DNA of 64,000 nucleotides from Trichomonas vaginalis G3 (GCF_026262505.1 NC_067204.1:4311797-4375796), one strand, 5' to 3'; counted from the stretch's first letter, positions 38,459 through 50,101 are shown. The notes: generated from the letters alone by a model not told the origin. Made by a program: numbers and translations.

Positions 38459-38878
38459 TTAGAACATTTCTGGGTCAATGTCAATGTTCTCTTCCTCTTT
38501 AGGAGCAAACACTGGCTTAGACTCTAAAATCTTTTTACCCAATTTACCTTGAACTTCAACTATCTTAGACTCATAATATTCATAGTCGTCTGCTTTCTTT
38601 GGTTCATAAGGTATAACAAGTTTGTATGCTTTACCTTCTTCGAGTTTTGAGAACTTTCTGTCAAAATTTTCTTTGACTGTCAACATACCGTCAATGTATA
38701 AGTCTTCAAAAGTTGCACCACTTTTTCTAACAACAGCAAACTTAACTGGTTCGATGTTCCAAACTTTGTCAAATGTAGACTTTTCAAAATGGTAGAAGTA
38801 AATATTCAAATATGCGAATGGAGCTAACTTATCTTTGACTTCTGTCATGTACTTGTTGACTGAAATATATTTCGTCAT
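38459..38878 (-). CDS. Possible ssDNA-binding protein, 139 residues (Polinton B)
   Basis: Counterpart of 7121-7540. The acidic tail EEENIDIDPEMF is unchanged although ~15 other positions differ, which suggests that the tail is constrained. The helicase gene lies immediately next to it (~35 bases) and parallel, so the two are likely expressed together. Confidence 0.5.
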   Translation of the reverse strand: MTKYISVNKYMTEVKDKLAPFAYLNIYFYHFEKSTFDKVWNIEPVKFAVVRKSGATFEDLYIDGMLTVKENFDRKFSKLEEGKAYKLVIPYEPKKADDYEYYESKIVEVQGKLGKKILESKPVFAPKEEENIDIDPEMF

Positions 38879-38913
38879 CTTTTTTATCGGATAAAAAAAT
38901 ATTTTTTTTAAAT

Positions 38914-40149
38914 TTACTCAGAAAAATTTTTCTTTGTATATACGCCGTTCTGTATGTCTAAAAGGCTTTTGACATTTGCCAAGAATGTTCGTTTAGAAGC
39001 TGCCATATAACCATACTCTTGACAATATTGTTTATATTCATCATATAAAGACCTTTCATCTAATGACACAAAGTTAGTCTCATCTATAAACAGTTCATAT
39101 ACACTCTTGTTTGCTTCTAACAACGTTTGTCTTTCTTCGGTATATGGAATTTGTCTTGGATTGAACTTTGAAATATCTAATGTCATGAAATATGAGAACA
39201 AGTGGTTGTAAAAGTCAGATGTCAAAGTTTCTGCTAAGTCGTCAAAATATTCTGTATCTTGCATATGAGCTTCTGACGTTCTGACAACTACATATCTTCT
39301 GTCAGAACTTTCTAACTTCATCGGAACAACATTGTTTGAAACCATGATGAAATTTGCAACATTTTCACAAACTCTTTGGTCTTTATATTTTCTTTCAACA
39401 ACTCCAACTTTGTCTGTTATAAGACTCTTCAAAGCATCTGAGTTTAAAACCTTTGTTGTATCTATACTTTGAAGTTCGTTACATACTATAAGTTTCATAT
39501 TCTCTATTGAGGAGTTAAATTTACCGCAGATGTTTTCTAAGTTTGTCATATTCGGGTTCGAATAGCCCTCTAACAGTTTGCATAAGATATCTGTAAAGAA
39601 AGTGTTCTTACCAGTTCCTTGTTTTCCAATTATAATGAGAGCAGTTTCATTTTTAGCACTTGGATATTGTAAGATGTTTGCAAACCAACATAAGATATAC
39701 TCATAGACTCTTTCGTTTCCATTGCATATAATTTCTTTGACATGGTCTAACCAAGCTTCTATAATATTTTCTTTCCATTCTACTTGTTCGTATTTATATC
39801 CAGTGAAGATAGAATAGAAGTTTGGAGAAGGTGTATAGAACTTTATACCACGAACTGAAAAATCTTCTAACTTTGACAATAAGATATCCCAAGCATCTAA
39901 CATCTTCATACCAACTTGTACGACTTTTATTTTCTTAAGTTTCTGTCTACATTCTTGTTCAGACACTATTGTTGCTCTTGGTTTGTTAAAGACAACATCC
40001 CATTCTTTCATGACATAACATTCTGGGGCAGAGTCGACATAAATGACTAAACGTTTCAAATTCTCGACTGCTTTGTTATAGTCTCTAAATGGACACATAT
40101 TTCTGAATGCTTGGAAGTCATAAAAATCTGAAACATCTATTCTGTACAT
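38914..40149 (-). CDS. D5-like SF3 helicase (Polinton B)
   Basis: A 411-residue open frame, whole. The N-terminal ~120 residues are an unassigned domain. The SF3 core is ALIIIGKQGTGKNTFFTDI (Walker A, residues ~175-195), MKLIVCNELQSID (Walker B), the sensor/motif C segment NFIMVSNN followed by the SSDRRYVVVRT arginine-finger region typical of D5/NrS-1-type primase-helicases, and a helical C-terminus (~330-411). It unwinds DNA ahead of the element's polymerase. No primase domain is seen, so it is a helicase-only form. Confidence 0.87.
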   Translation of the reverse strand: MYRIDVSDFYDFQAFRNMCPFRDYNKAVENLKRLVIYVDSAPECYVMKEWDVVFNKPRATIVSEQECRQKLKKIKVVQVGMKMLDAWDILLSKLEDFSVRGIKFYTPSPNFYSIFTGYKYEQVEWKENIIEAWLDHVKEIICNGNERVYEYILCWFANILQYPSAKNETALIIIGKQGTGKNTFFTDILCKLLEGYSNPNMTNLENICGKFNSSIENMKLIVCNELQSIDTTKVLNSDALKSLITDKVGVVERKYKDQRVCENVANFIMVSNNVVPMKLESSDRRYVVVRTSEAHMQDTEYFDDLAETLTSDFYNHLFSYFMTLDISKFNPRQIPYTEERQTLLEANKSVYELFIDETNFVSLDERSLYDEYKQYCQEYGYMAASKRTFLANVKSLLDIQNGVYTKKNFSE

Positions 40150-40177
40150 TTTTATAAAAATAAAAAAAATATTTTTT

Positions 40178-40974
40178 TTATTCTTGACTTTGTTGTTCCA
40201 TTTGTTGCATTTGTTGTTCTTGAGCTATTTGTTGTTGAAGTTGTTCTTGTAATACAATACTTTCACCAGTTGCATCTTCCAATTCGAAACTTTCTGCCGT
40301 CATTGACAAATACATAGGACATAAAAGTTTTACAGGAACAAAGTTTGCGTCAACTAAGGTTAAGTTTATGTTTGCTAAAGTGTTTGAGTTTACTAAAGCT
40401 GAAAATTCTGCATTCGAATGAACAATAGGCAAACCAGCAGAGAAAGTGTTGTTTATACGCATGAGTATCTTTTGGTCATAGTAGTTTCTGTCGACATTCG
40501 AATAGCACTTTGAACCTAAGTTTGAAACAATATATAAAATAGGTGTACTTAAAGTCAATGGAACAGACAAACCTTGTATGACACCTTTTCCTGTTATAGG
40601 AAACTGTTGGTAGTAAAAACCAGATATAAGTTTTGTATTATAGCTCATATCGTTTATACTAAACTCAGTCGGACATCCAAACATAATGAAACCTGCTCTA
40701 GTTGCAGCACATGTTACATCCGTCCTTAAAGTATTAAATAAGTCAACAAAACCTGTTGGTGGTATATCTGAGTAAGTATCTTCAAAGAGTATTTTTTACC
40801 ATTCACAACAACAAAGTCTTCTGGTGTCAAAAGAGCAAAACAGGCTTTAGTCGTCATCGTGTTTAAGGTCAGTTTACAATATCGTCCTTGAGGACTTTGT
40901 AAGTTTGTTGTTATAGAATTATATGACTCAGGGTTTTTAGTCGTAATAGTATAAACCACTATGTCTTCTGCCAT
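40178..40974 (-). pseudogene. Possible penton-like minor virion protein, broken (Polinton B)
   Basis: Counterpart of 9,464-10,268: beta-rich, ~265 residues, Q-rich tail. About one break. Confidence 0.4.
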
Positions 40975-40978
40975 TTAC

Positions 40979-41559
40979 TTAGCAACTAAATTTTAATGAA
41001 ATGTTGTGGTCGTCAAATATTTTTATGACGTCTGGGAAACTATATTTTAAGTTCAACGTTTCACCTCCTTTCATAACGTATATCTTGTCAATGACATTAT
41101 ATGAAACACCACAGCAAGCAATGTCGGGTTCTATTTCTTTGATGTTTATATCGTCTGCCTCTGTCAAAAGTTTCAATAGTTCTTTCAAAATTTCATGAGG
41201 TGCAATGACATATGAGTTCACTTTTACAGGGTTGTGTTCGACCAAGTTTAACATTATACCCAAAGCTTGACAAATCTTCTCCTGAGTTTTAAGTTTGTCT
41301 TTAAGTTGTTGGTAGTCGTTTCGAATATCTGCAACAGAACTTAAGTCTCTGCTAACTTCAGGTATGTTGGTTGTTCTTTTACAGGAACTATTGTTATACC
41401 ATCTTCGTCTTCGTATGGTTTCCCCACTTCAACATCTCTTTCTTTGACATTGACAACAACACTTTGACTGTTTGTTTGAGTTGGTGAATTTAACTTCACA
41501 TCTGCCACCGCCATTAAACCTTTTGAAACACTTACGCTTCTATTTTTCGGAAATGACAT
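40979..41559 (-). pseudogene. ~193-residue protein gene, broken (Polinton B)
   Basis: Counterpart of 10,273-10,854. Stop 5 bases from the next start. Unrecognised. Confidence 0.5.
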
Positions 41560-41577
41560 TTTACTTAGAATAAAAAG

Positions 41578-41792
41578 ATGGACGTATTCGAGTATCTCTT
41601 CGAATTGAAGCAGAACAAAGTTTACACACACAAACAATACAAATACATTGACAGAATAGTTTTTATACAAACAATGGAAAATGTTATAGAATAGCAGTCT
41701 TTGCTGAACCAAAATATTTTCATAAAGCAAAGAAAGTTGGTATAACCGAGATGGTGAAAGTTCTTGAAGCAGACAAAATATAACACAAAACT
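41578..41792 (+). pseudogene. ~77-residue small gene, broken, at the assembly gap (Polinton B)
   Basis: Counterpart of 10,872-11,106 (MDVFEYLFELKQNKVY...). Copy B is lost at the gap within this gene. Confidence 0.4.
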
Positions 41793-41892
41793 NNNNNNNN
41801 NNNNNNNNNNNNNNNNNNNNNNNNNNNNNNNNNNNNNNNNNNNNNNNNNNNNNNNNNNNNNNNNNNNNNNNNNNNNNNNNNNNNNNNNNNNN
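41793..41892. other. Assembly gap (100 N)
   Basis: Exactly 100 N, the conventional placeholder for a gap of unknown size. The right third of Polinton B may lie in it, or B and the array may not be true neighbours. Confidence 0.99.
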
Positions 41893-41959
41893 TCATGACA
41901 AAACATGTACGATGAAACATGACAAAACATATACGAAGAAATCTTGACAAAAACATTTA

Positions 41960-42530
41960 CGTAAACATTTATTTCCTGTGTTGTTGTCAAAATGTCATGT
42001 TGTCACATTTTTTTCAGAGAAGTTAAATAACCTGGTGACATGGTGACATAGTGACACCTTCAGTTCTTTCAAAAATAATTCATAAATGCCTTCCTCCTGT
42101 GTTGTTGTCAAAATGTCATGTTGTCACATTTTTTCAGAGAAGTTAAATAACCTGGTGACATGGTGACATAGTGACACCTTCAGTTCTTCAAAAATAATAA
42201 TTATTGAATAACCTGAAAACATGAACGTAAAAACATTATTTTGGATCATTTACGCTCATTACGATGAAGTCATGACAAAACATTTACGTATAAAATCATG
42301 AACAAAACATATACGATGAAATCATGACAAAACATTTACGTTCATTACGATGAGGTCATGACAAAGCATATACGATGAAACTTGACAAAAACATATACGA
42401 TAAAAATAATTTCCTGCTGTGTTGTCTAAATGTCATGTTGTCAGTAATTTTAAGAGAAGTTAATTAACCTGGTGACATGGTGACGTAGTGACACCTAAAA
42501 ACCACTACCCTAAACATTATTTTTGGGTCA
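41960..42530. repeat. ~120-bp repeat with TGTCAC/GTGACA half-sites, three copies
   Basis: Copies at about 41,967-42,080, 42,090-42,200 and a diverged one at 42,408-42,520. Each holds TGTCATGTTGTCAC, then GGTGACATGGTGACATAGTG and ACACC, i.e. direct and inverted GTGACA half-sites around an A/T-rich centre. Confidence 0.75.
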
Positions 42531-43630
42531 TTTACACTCATTACGATGAAGTCATGACAAAACATATACGTTTAGTTTCGATGAAATCATGACAAAACAT
42601 TTACGTTTATGTTTGACAAAGCATATACGTTCATTACGATGAAGAAGTTTTGACAAATCATTTACGTTCATGTTTGACAAAGCATATACGATGAAGTTTC
42701 GACAAATCATTTACGTTCATGTTTGACAAAGCATATAACGTTCATTACGATGAAGAAGTCATGACAAAGCATTTACACTCATTACGATGAAGAAGTCATG
42801 ACAAAGCATATACGATGAAGTTTCGACAAATCATTTACGTTCATGTTTTGACAAAGCATATACGTTCATTACGATGAAGAAGTCATGACAAAGCATTTAC
42901 ACTCATTACGATGAAGAAGTTTCGACAAATCATTTACGTTCATGTTTGACAAAGCATATACGATGAAGTTTCGACAAATCATTTACGTTCATGTTTGACA
43001 AAGCATATACGTCATTACGATGAAGAAGTTTCGACAAATCATTTACGTTCATGTTTGACAAAGCATATACGATGAAGTTTCGACAAATCATTTACGTTCA
43101 TGTTTGACAAAGCATATACGTTCATTACGATGAAGAAGTCATGACAAAACATGTACGATGAAGTCATGACAAAACATATACGCTCATTACGAGAAAAAGT
43201 CATGACAAAACATGTACGATGAAATCATGACAAAGCATATACGATGAAGTTTTGACAAATCATTTACGTTCATGTTTGACAAAAACATTTACGATGAAGT
43301 CATGACAAAACATATACGAAGAAATCATGACAAACATGTACGATGAAATCATGACAAAACATATACGATGAAGTTTCGAACAAAACATGTACGATGAAAT
43401 ATGACAAAACATATACGACGAAGTTTTGACAAAGCATATACGAAGAAGAAGTCATGACAAAACATATACGAAAGAAATCATGACAAAACATATACGAAGA
43501 AATCATGACAAAACAATACGAGAAGAAATCATGACAAAACATATACGATGAAATCATGACAAAACATATACGATGAAATCATGACAAAACATATACGCTC
43601 ATTACGATGAAGAAATCATGAAAATTCATG

Positions 43631-43690
43631 AGGTGAGAAAAGAGGTGAGAAAAGAGGTGAGATCTCACCTCTTCACCTAAAATATATTTT
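43631..43690. repeat. Variant GATC-core palindrome array, GGTGAG class, first copy
   Basis: Three GGTGAG half-sites at 12-bp spacing, the perfect 16-bp palindrome AGGTGAGATCTCACCT (43,655-43,670), one inverted TCACC half-site and an AT tail ending TTTTTGTCTGATTTACG. Confidence 0.9.
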
Positions 43691-44598
43691 TGTCTGATTT
43701 ACGTTCATTACGATGAAGAAGTCATGACAAAGCATATACGATGAAATCATGACAAAGCATTTACACTCATTACGATGAAGAAGTTTCGACAAATCATTTA
43801 CGTTCATGTTTGACAAAACATATACGATGAAGTCATGACAAAGCATATACGTTCATGTTTGACAAAGCATATACGATGAAGTTTCGACAATCATTTACGT
43901 TCATGTTTGACAAAGCATATACGTTCATTACGATGAAGAAGTCATGCAAAAACATGTACGAAGAAGTCATGACAAAACATATACGCTCATTACGATGAAA
44001 AAGTCATGACAAAACATGTACGATGAAATCATGACAAAGCATATACGATGAAGTTTTGACAAATCATTACGTTCATGTTTGACAAAGCATATACGTTCAT
44101 TACGATGAAGAATCATACAAAACATGTACGAAGAAGTCATGAAAAACATATACGCTCATTACGATGAAAAAGTCATGACAAAACATGTACGATGAAATCA
44201 TACAAAAGCATATACGATGAAGTTTTGACAAATCATTTACGTTCATGTTTGACAAAACATTTACGATGAAAGTCATGACAAAACATATACGAAGAAATCA
44301 TGACAAAACATGTACGATGAAATCATGACAAAACAAATACGATGAAGTTTCGACAAAACATACGATGAAAATCATGACAAAAACATATACGACGAAGTTT
44401 TGACAAAACATATACACGAAGTTTTGACAAAGCATATACGAAGAAGAAGTCATGACAAAACATATACGAAGAAATCATGACAAAACATATACGAAGAAAT
44501 CATGACAAAACATATACGAAGAAATCATGACAAAACATATACGATGAAACATGACAAAAATATACGCTCATTACGATGAAGAAATCATGAAAATTCAT

Positions 44599-44660
44599 GA
44601 GGTGAGAAAAGAGGTGAGAAAAGAGGTGAGATCTCACCTCTTCACCTAAAATATATTTTT
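44599..44660. repeat. Variant GATC-core palindrome array, GGTGAG class, second copy
   Basis: Identical to the copy at 43,631; palindrome at 44,624-44,639; 968-969 bp downstream of the first, as part of the higher-order repeat. Confidence 0.9.
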
Positions 44661-45499
44661 GTCTGATTTACGTTCATTACGATGAAGAAGTCATGACAAA
44701 GCATATACGATGAAATCATGACAAAGCATTTACACTCATTACGATGAAGAAGTTTCGACAAATCATTTACGTTCATGTTTGACAAAACATATACGATGAA
44801 GTCATGACAAAGCATATACGTTAATGTTTGAACAAAGCATATACGATGAAGTTTCGACAAATCATTTACGTTCATGTTTGACAAAGCATATACGTTCATT
44901 ACGATGAAGAAGTCATGACAAACATGTACGAAGAAGTCATGACAAAACATATACGCTCATTACGATGAAAAAGTCATGACAAAACATGTACGATGAAATC
45001 ATGACAAAGCATATACGATGAAGTTTTGACAAATCATTTACGTTCATGTTTGACAAAGCATATACGTTCATTACGATGAAGAAGTCATGACAAAACATGT
45101 ACGAAGAAGTCATGACAAAACATATACGCTCATTACGATGAAAAAAGTCATGACAAAACATGTACGATGAAATCATGACAAAGCATATACGATGAAGTTT
45201 TGACAAATCATTTACGTTCATGTTTGACAAAACATTTACGATGAAGTCATGACAAAAACATATACGAAGAAATCATGACAAAACATGTACGATGAAATCA
45301 TGACAAAAACATATACGTGAAGTTTCGACAAAACATGTACGATGAAATCATGACAAAACATATACGACGAAGTTTTGACAAAACATATACGACGAAGTTT
45401 TGACAAAGCATATACGAAAGAAGAAGTCATGACAAAACATATACGAAGAAATCATGACAAAACATATACGAAGAAATCATGACAAAAAACATATACGAA

Positions 45500-46120
45500 A
45501 TTCCCCGGTTTAAGAGGATCATTAGAAGAATATGAAACTTATAGTTTGCAACAATGAACTTCAAAGTATAGATACAACAAAGTTTTGAAACTCAGATGCT
45601 TTGAAGAGTCTTATAACAGACAAAGTTGGAGTTGTTGAAAGAAAGTATAAAGACCAAAGAGTTTGTGAAAATGTTGCAAACTTCATTATGGTTTCAAACA
45701 ATGCTGTTCCGATGAAGTTAGAAAGTTCTGACAGAAGATATGTAGTTGTCAGAACGTCAGATTCTCATATGCAAGATACAGAATATTTTGACGACTTAGC
45801 AGAAACTTTGACATCTGACTTTTACAACCACTTGTTCTCATATTTTTCATGACATTAGATATTTCAAAGTTCAATCCAAGACAAATTCCACATACCGAAG
45901 AGAGACAAACATTGTTAGAAGCAAACAAGAGTGTATATGAACTGTTCATAGATGAAACTGACTTTGTGTCATTAGATGAAAGGTCATTGTACGATTCGTA
46001 TAAACAATATTGTCAAGAATATGGTTATATGGCAGCTCTAAACGAACATTCTTGGCAAATGTCAAAAGTCTTTTAGATGTTCAGAATGGTGTATATACAA
46101 AGAAAAATTTTTCTGAGTAA
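45500..46120 (+). pseudogene. D5-like SF3 helicase, partial and broken (Polinton C)
   Basis: C-terminal part of the helicase of 38,914-40,149, including NFIMVSNN and SSDRRYVVVRT. The rest is replaced by the minisatellite array at the element edge. Confidence 0.85.
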
Positions 46121-46156
46121 ATTTTAAAAAAAATATTTTTTTATCCGATAGAAAAG

Positions 46157-46576
46157 ATGACGAAATTCATCTCAGTAAATAAGTACATGACAGAAGTCAA
46201 AGATAAGTTAGCTCCATTCGCATTATTTGAATGTTTACTTCTACCATTTTGAAAAGTCTTCATTTGACAAAATTTGGAACATTGCCAACCAGTTAAGTTT
46301 GCTATTGTGAAAAAATGGTGCAACTTTGAAGACTTAGACATAGAAGGTTTGTTAGCAGTCAAAGAAAATTTTGACAGAAGTTTTCAAAACTTAAAGAAGG
46401 CAAAGCATACAAACTTGTTATACCTTATGAACCAAAGAAAGCAGACGACTATGAATATTATGAGTCTAAGATAGTTGAAGTTCAAGGTAAATTGGGTAAA
46501 AAGATTTTTAGAGTCTAAGCCAGTGTTTGCTCCTAAAGAGGAAGAGAACATTGACATTGACCCAGAAATGTTCTAA
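46157..46576 (+). pseudogene. Possible ssDNA-binding protein gene, broken (Polinton C)
   Basis: Counterpart of 38,459-38,878. The HNH gene found here in A is absent. Confidence 0.55.
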
Positions 46577-46593
46577 AAAATAAAATTTTATTT

Positions 46594-47039
46594 TTACATG
46601 TCAAATTTCTTTTTCTCTGGCTCAGGTTCTTTCTTCTCTTCTTCTACTTTTCTTTTCTTTCTTTCTCTCTTCTCTTCTTCTTCTGGTGGAGTTATGTCAA
46701 ACTTCTCAGAACCATATTTTGTAAAAGTCTTTGTCCTTTAATAGCTCTTCTATTCTGTTTTCTATTTCATCTTCAAGAACAGCCATGTGTCTTCTTTGCA
46801 TTCTAAGAACTTTTGTTGGACTTCATCTTTCCAATCGGCGTCATCTCTGTCAACAAGTCTGTCATTGACAAACTTAAAGACTTCTCTGCCTAATGTTTTT
46901 ATGGTTCTTGTCATATTCCCAGAAACAGAACTTTAGAACAAATTCACCTTTCTTGTTTACACTATGTAAGATTTTATGGTCGACAGATGTTTTAGAGTCA
47001 AAAGTTGTCTCGAATATAGATAGCGAAATCACTAGACAT
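46594..47039 (-). pseudogene. 153-residue Lys/Glu-tail protein gene, broken (Polinton C)
   Basis: Counterpart of 37,981-38,442, divergent from the ATPase gene at 47,081. Confidence 0.55.
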
Positions 47040-47080
47040 TTCAATTTTCAAAAGATAAAAATTTTAATTTTTCTAAAAAT

Positions 47081-47957
47081 ATGTTAGAAAAAAAGTTTGC
47101 TGACATTGACAAGAAATTTGAGAATGTTTTAAAAAAACAAGACAAGAGGAAGTTAGAAAATGCTCAGATAAAGCCTATACATGAAAAGTTCTTATTTGCT
47201 CAGAATGGTATAACAGGTCTAATCGCACCACCTGGGTCGGGTAAGACTTTCACTTATCTTAAAATGGCTGCACAACAACAAGAACTAGATGAGAAGAACC
47301 CATTCTATGAGTTAGTTGTTTATTTGTAGTACTTCTGGTCAATTTGACCAAACCGTCAATTCGTTCAAAGATATTTATAAAGAAGTCTAAGTTAGTATGT
47401 ATAAAGGATACTGAGTTGTTAGATTGGATAAAGAAGTACCAAAGAAGAGTTTTGAAGTACAATGCTATAAATGAGTATATAAATTCTAAGTTTAAAGACC
47501 AAATGAGGAAATGCAGAGAATATTAGAGAAGAAACACTTCAGAAACAAACAGAAAGAGATAGAATACATTTCGAAGAAATTGCAATCTTACGATTGGAAA
47601 ACGTACCCTCATAGATGTCTTCTTATCTTAGATGACTTTGCTTCTCATCCTTTGTTAAAGAACAGAGAACAAGACATGTGTCGAATTCTTAAGAAGCTCA
47701 GACACTTTAACATCTCAGTCGTAATATGTGTACAGACAGCAAAGAGTTTAAGTAAGGATGTTAAAAGAATACTTACTGATATCATACTTTTCCCTGGATT
47801 GTCCGAAGACGATTTCATGGAACTTATGAAAGAGTCCATGGCAGGTAAGTTTGACAGACATGAACTATGGGAGAAGTACAAAGTCATACAAGACCCTCAT
47901 ACTTCTTTCAGAATTCATATCTACGCGAACAAAGTTCAAATTGTAAAAAGTCAATAA
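47081..47957 (+). pseudogene. A32-like genome-packaging ATPase, broken (Polinton C)
   Basis: Walker A (APPGSGKT) and Walker B (LLILDDFAS) recognisable; a few breaks. Confidence 0.85.
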
Positions 47958-48245
47958 AAATAAAGAGTTTTGGCGACCAGGGTTTTTTCACTACTCGCTG
48001 TTCTTCTCTCGGTTTTCATGAGTTTTATGCAAGACCGAAAAAAGTCTGTCTAGAGAAATTTCACTGTTTTCATAGAGTTTTGGCGACTACGTTTTTTTCA
48101 TTACTCGCTGTTCTTCACTGTTTTCAGAAAAAAGTATGTCTCGCTGTGCTTCGCTCAAAATAAAAAAAATATTTTATAAAAAACTAACTTTATTTTTTCT
48201 ATCTTAAGGAAATTCATGATTTTTGTTGCTGAATTCAATAAAAAT
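47958..48245. other. Non-coding segment downstream of the ATPase gene, partly duplicated (Polinton C)
   Basis: AGTTTTGGCGACCAGGGTTT then CACTACTCGCTGTTCTTC, repeated in a diverged form (~48,074-48,120). A single version is in A and B. No gene seen. Confidence 0.45.
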
Positions 48246-48517
48246 AATGTTTATGTTAGAATGTTAGATCTAACATGTTTTCTAACATGTTTTCTAACAT
48301 GGTCTAAAACACACAAAACTCATGAAATTTCATACGGAATTCAGCAAAAATAATGTTTATGTTAGAATGTTAGATCTAACATGTTTTCTAACATGTTTTC
48401 TAACATGGTCTAAAACATACAAAATTCATGAAATTTCATACGGAATTCAATAAAAATAATGTTTATGTTAGAATGTTAGATCTAACATGTTTTCTAACAT
48501 GTTTTCTAACATAACTA
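48246..48517. repeat. GATC-core palindrome arrays, three copies (Polinton C)
   Basis: Cores at 48,263-48,276, 48,368-48,381 and 48,474-48,487, period ~105 bp, with conserved flanks AATTCATGAAATTTCATACG. One more than in A or B. Confidence 0.9.
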
Positions 48518-48518
48518 T

Positions 48519-49459
48519 TTACAAGCGTTTTACATGGTATATGTTGCGATGGTTCATGACTCTAAACAATTTCGTAGCTTCTATTTCTTCTGTCAGTATG
48601 TCAAAAGTTTTAACGATACCGAAAGTTTCTTTATACTTCTTCTTGACGTCAGATAGAAGGAAATCGTCAGCAGTTGGATAGTTTTTGTTCAGAAATTCTA
48701 ACATGTTCATTTTATCTTCTGCTGGTTTTTCTGCTTCTTTCTTTAAATCTGCATAGTCGTTTCGCATACGTTCTATCTCTTTGACGGAGTAGTTATATTT
48801 CCTCATTGCTGCTTTACATTTTGAACATTGCGGGTTCATTTTAGCGTTATATTCTGAAACCTTACCTGCTAAAACAACCAAGGCGTCAATGGTTTTCTTC
48901 ATCTCGAACATAGCGGGTTTTATTTGTTCGTTCCATACCTTACCCCTACTATCTTTATCTCTTATTTCCCAAAACATTTTGCAACTAACGAAACAAAGTT
49001 GTCGTAGGTCTTAAATTCTTCGGATTTGTAAAGGTCAGAGATGTTCTTATATACCATGTCGCAATCTTTGTCCATAACCTTATGGTTGCAATGAAAACCA
49101 AGGAATTCATAATTTACCTTTCGTATGAACTTCTTTATTTCTACTGAGTCAGTTGCTTTGACTTCTATTTCGTCAAATTCGGGAATGGTTAGTTTTTGTT
49201 GTTGGATTTCAGGCAATTTGGGTAAATGGTCAATAATGTCCTGCATTTCATAAAGATACTGTTCATTTGTTTCATCTTTCGCACTACAGTCTAAATTACT
49301 TGTTAAAAGTTCTTGCTTTATCTTCTGGATTTTTGTTTCGAAAGTATATGAAGAAGGAATGAAGTTTTTCATCTCTACTAACATAGATGTTGGATTCATA
49401 ACTAGCGAGTTTGGTGCTGTAGTTGTTTGAATTGTTGTTGTGCCGATTGTTGAAATCAT
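48519..49459 (-). pseudogene. ~310-residue protein gene with Cys/His pairs, broken (Polinton C)
   Basis: Counterpart of 35,909-36,823, with the longer N-terminus seen in A (MISTIGTTTIQTTTAPNS). Broken, about one break. Confidence 0.6.
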
Positions 49460-49555
49460 GTCTTTTATACAAAATAAAAAAAAATAAATAAAATAAAAAA
49501 TAAAACTAATTTTATTTTTTATTTCGGGAAAATTCATGAAAATTCAAGAGTTTTA

Positions 49556-49810
49556 GACCATGTTAGAAAACGTGTTAGAAAACATGTTAGATCTAACATT
49601 CTAACATAAACATTATTTTTGGTGTAAAATTCATGAAAATTCAAGAGTTTTAGACCATGTTAGAAAACGTGTTAGAAAACATGTTAGATCTAACATTCTA
49701 ACATAAACATTATTTTTGGTGTAAATTTCATGAAAATTCAAGAGTTTTAGACCATGTTAGAAAACGTGTTAGAAAACATGTTAGATCTAACATTCTAACA
49801 TAAACATTAT
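49556..49810. repeat. GATC-core palindrome arrays, three copies (Polinton C)
   Basis: Cores at 49,585-49,598, 49,682-49,695 and 49,779-49,792; period exactly 97 bp, so this is a recent tandem duplication of one module with its flank (AATTCAAGAGTTTTAGACC). Confidence 0.9.
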
Positions 49811-49878
49811 TTTTTTTGAATTCAGCAACAAAATTCAAATTGTAAAAAGTCAAGCTTGAAAAATGTAAGTGTTTAGTC

Positions 49879-50058
49879 TTAGTAAGATGGTAGCTTCTTA
49901 AAGCAAATACCATTGCTGAGTTTTATGTACGTGAAGAGAAGTACAATGAATTCAATTACGAGTACAATTGCAATGACAACTAAGGCAACTATTTTTGTCT
50001 TTTGCCAGCAAGGGTACTTCTTCTCTTCCAATGGTTCGGCAGAACTATACTCACTCAT
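49879..50058 (-). CDS. Small single-pass membrane protein (Polinton C)
   Basis: 59 residues from ATG 50,056-50,058; same ends as the copy A gene, with a hydrophobic segment seven residues longer (VALVVIAIVLVIEFIVLLFT). Confidence 0.55.
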   Translation of the reverse strand: MSEYSSAEPLEEKKYPCWQKTKIVALVVIAIVLVIEFIVLLFTYIKLSNGICFKKLPSY

Positions 50059-50101
50059 GAGAAATGCCAAAACGGTTTAATAGAAAAAGTGTCATTTTTT
50101 C

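Larger units (their letters stand above)
41893..45490. repeat. 3.6 kb minisatellite array of Polinton subterminal type
   Basis: Tandem ~22-23-bp units (core GACAAAACATATACGATGAA, variants with TTTCGACAAATCATTTACG and GTTCATGTTTGACAAAGC). A higher-order repeat of ~968 bp is seen between 43.6 and 45.5 kb. The unit is the inverse of the one at the left end of B and the right end of A. No true gene; open frames across it encode monotonous MFCHDF-type repeats. It ends abruptly in the helicase gene of copy C. Confidence 0.9.

Noticed and set aside
42000-45490. Long minus-strand open frames with MFCHDFFVYVLS-like repeats
   Set aside because: They are translations of the 22-23-bp minisatellite, shift frame with every indel and have no normal protein composition.
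41893-45490. CRISPR-like array
   Set aside because: Units are contiguous and degenerate with no unique spacers, and the context is a eukaryotic transposon.
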